Positions 61,554-64,000 of a DNA stretch of 64,000 nt are shown piece by piece. The notes beneath the pieces were generated by a model, which saw only the letters and a list, made by a program, of their open reading frames with translations, was not told where the DNA came from and searched no databases. The stretch lies in contig JAJQJQ010000017.1 in NCBI GenBank assembly GCA_028622995.1, positions 3,100,001-3,164,000 of the forward strand, in the 5' to 3' direction. Each line of letters begins with the position of its first letter. Position 1 is the stretch's first letter. Made by a program: the position numbers and the translations under genes. Source of the stretch: Panagrolaimus kolymaensis (taxonomy: Eukaryota > Nematoda > Chromadorea > Rhabditida > Panagrolaimidae).

Positions 61554-63199
61554 TCATAAATTTCGACTTTGTTTTTTGAACGTATGGCGGTGTTTATGTT
61601 TTTTCTTTGATTCAGACACATCTGGTTTTATTTCATCAGCTGATGGTAAATCTTTGGATCCTTCACTTGTTGTTGTCATGGTTGGAGTTAATGTTGATGG
61701 ATTTAAATATCCGGTGATGGATGCTTCGAGATCTTCTTCGGCTGGATCTATTCTTGTTACACCAGGTATTTGATTCGTAGTACATTCGGTAGCTGATGGT
61801 CGAGTTAATTGAGAATTCTTTTTTTGTGCATCCAAAAGTTTTTGAATAACATCGATAAAATCTGGACGTTTCTTTGCTTCCATTTGCCTAAAAAGAAAAA
61901 GTATGAACTAAAATTAAATGAAAAAATCTTTACCAGCATTGTTTAACCATTTCTTCAATTTCTGATGGCATCTTTGTTGGTAGTTTTGGCATTTGACATT
62001 TCCTTATAAATTTTGAAATTTTGCGATTTTCTTCTTCTGGCCATGGTTTGATTCCATTGTTCCATACTTCGTAGATGAGCACTCCATATGACCAACAATC
62101 GGATTTGAATGAGAATGTAGGAGTTCTTGAAATAACTTCAGGCGCCATCCATCGAAGTGGCAGCTTTGTAGGTATGTTCTCACCAATCTTTTCGATCACT
62201 TCAGAAAGACCAAAATCGCTGATTTTAATAATGCCATTTTCACCAATCAAACAATTGCGTACAGCCAAATCTCTAAAAATTGAAATTTTTTATTTGATAC
62301 ATATAAAAAGAAGCTTACCTATGAATCATTCCAGATTTATGTAAATATGTTATTCCACGAGCAGCTTCAAGAATGAATAGCAGCCGTTCAGCATCAGAAA
62401 TGGCGTCACCAAATTTCGTCAAATGTTTGTCCAAACTTCCAGAAGCTAATTCCATGACGACCATAACAGGAGGAGAATCGCATGCTAATCCATAAAACAT
62501 GACAATATTTGGATGAGTTAATCTTGACATCAAGTGAGCTTCATGGAAGATTGCTTTACATGCTTCATTGGCTGCTTCTTCATTACCTTCGACAACTTCA
62601 GGAGGGTTCAATTGCTAAAAAAAAATAAGTATAAAAATAAATGTTTTTAAAATAAGCTTTACCTTGATTGCCACATGAACAAGAGAATGACGCGGATTTT
62701 CATAGATGCCACGATACACTACAGCAAAATTTCCTTTCCCAAGTTCACCTTGTTGTGGAGATGTTCTAAGTGATGATGGAGCAATGAGCCACGATGGACG
62801 ATGAATTGAATTCATTAAACACACGGTTCCACTCAAAGGTTTCTTCTAAAATATGTTTATATGTAAAACCAATTATAAACTTAAAAAGAAACTAACTTTA
62901 TAATATCCAATTAATTCACTGAGCATTTTGAATCGTGGTTTGCCTTCAACTTCCAAACTTTTGATTGTTTTCTTACGATTTTGAAAATCCATTCCACCAC
63001 ATTGTTTATCATACCATAAGCTGAGATGTTGAATTCGTTTTCCACAATGATAAGATAAAACCAATTCAAAGCCAGGTTTGCTTATTCGAGCACGAACCAG
63101 GAAATCACCAGATTTTTCAAGTAATGGTTCCACTTCAGATCTTGGGCGCATTCCATGATACCATAATTGTTTTTGAATTCGTTTTGAATCTTCATCCAT
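61554..63199 (-). CDS. SH2 domain non-receptor tyrosine kinase (Fer-like)
   Basis: Exons 62897-63199, 62663-62845, 62319-62614, 61934-62272 and 61554-61887 give 484 residues. SH2 domain at about 13-100: WYHGMRPRSEVEPLL, then SGDFLVRARIS with the phosphotyrosine-binding Arg, then HLSLWYD. Kinase at about 125-395: GKGNFAVVYRG loop, VAIK lysine, HRDLAVRN catalytic loop, DFGLSE, LRWMAPE and SDCWSYGVLIYEV. A Lys/His-rich tail (KKKHKHRHTFKKQ) ends the protein. The Fer/Fes-like SH2-kinase family is greatly expanded in nematodes, with many members expressed in the germline (for example spe-8); I do not assign one. All catalytic residues are present. It converges with importin alpha, 177 bp apart. Confidence 0.95.
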
Positions 63200-64000
63200 G
63201 ATGTTCGAACGACGATGACAATGACAGCTTTTTTGTTGACGAAAAAATGAAGAACAATAACGAAAATTTGAAGCATTTTGGGGCTTTTATACTAAAAAAT
63301 AAGCAATAAAATTTGCATCATTGAAGAGAAAAAAAATTTGTATAAAATGTAAGAAGACTTCACACATACTAAAAAATATTTGTATATTTTGAAAAGTCAT
63401 ATCGAAAATGAAGTAGTAAAGCTTATTCTGTTAATCTTAAATTTATTTTTAATGAGAAAGAACTTTACAATTTTTAGGAAAAAACGGGGTTAATAATGGC
63501 TAATTAACTGGTAATAATTTGAGTTCATCGAATTAGGCCATAATGTTATTATGTTTATGAAAGCGACAACTTGATTCGATTTTTTAAAAATGCACATGAT
63601 TGAGTTAAAGTATTGCAAAAAAAAATGTAATTTTTTTCTAAGCCAAATATATGTTAATGATATTTTTGCATTTTACCTTTGAAAGTAAAATACCTTTTGT
63701 TTAATAAATTCAAAAAAGCTTTCATCATTTTGGACACATAATTATTTGTTTGTTACTAAAAACTTTGAAAAAAAATCAAAAAACTGTAACTTTTATTATT
63801 TTTTATAAATTAAGTCATATTGGTTAAGCAACTGCATCTTTATTGAATGCTATAAAAAATTGTTTTTTAAAAAACAGCTTCCATTTAGGTATTTATATTT
63901 AATTACTTTTTTATTAGTTTTTAGTAAAAAAAAAATGCATTATTTTCAAATTTGCTAGAAGCATGAAATAATAGTTGTTGAATTTTATATTCTTCCTTTT
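63200..64000. promoter_or_regulatory. Region upstream of the tyrosine kinase gene
   Basis: This is 801 bp of AT-rich sequence to the window edge. No gene, repeat family or RNA could be supported. It probably contains the kinase promoter. Confidence 0.4.

Overview
The window reads as nuclear DNA of a nematode. It is very AT-rich and its genes are broken by many short introns, mostly 44-60 bp. Acceptors usually read TTTTTAG. Several start codons sit a few bases after a strong acceptor, as expected of spliced-leader trans-splicing. Homeobox genes of the MNX (ceh-12) and Islet (lim-7) types have nematode-like sizes. I cannot name the species; a clade IV (Tylenchina-like) worm is only a guess. All exon models were built by hand from the sequence. 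Each one listed with a total length keeps its reading frame through every splice junction.

Layout. 1-6840: a tandem duplication with a 3,400-bp period. It doubles an HP1 gene and leaves one full and one broken copy of each flanking gene (MANEA on the left, a ZIP zinc transporter on the right). 7181-14406: BLTP2/hobbit, a giant lipid-transfer protein. 14716-17516: minus-strand cluster PGAP2, MRPL16, LYAR. 17691-18813: a palindromic TTAA element split by a hAT-like element. 19073-24467: an SDR oxidoreductase, a septin, NSA2 and an MNX homeobox gene. 24940-31117: a 15-exon ARFGEF3/BIG3 gene. 31539-33758: a secreted protein with seven EF-hand-like loops. 34620-36723: a C2H2 zinc-finger protein and a small membrane protein. 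37387-37908: a basic ORF with no start codon. 38366-44864: SCAPER followed closely by an unidentified helical protein. 47341-53066: lim-7 (Islet), followed by a 5.5-kb gene-free stretch. 58577-63199: NUDT2, importin alpha and an SH2-tyrosine kinase.

The genes do not form one pathway; most are conserved housekeeping or developmental genes. Possible co-transcribed sets are HP1-ZIP, LYAR-MRPL16-PGAP2 and SCAPER plus its downstream neighbour. I found no bacterial-type defence system, CRISPR array, rRNA or convincing tRNA. The most notable items are the duplication with a gene-breaking junction, the nested non-autonomous transposons with clear target duplications, and the secreted EF-hand repeat protein.
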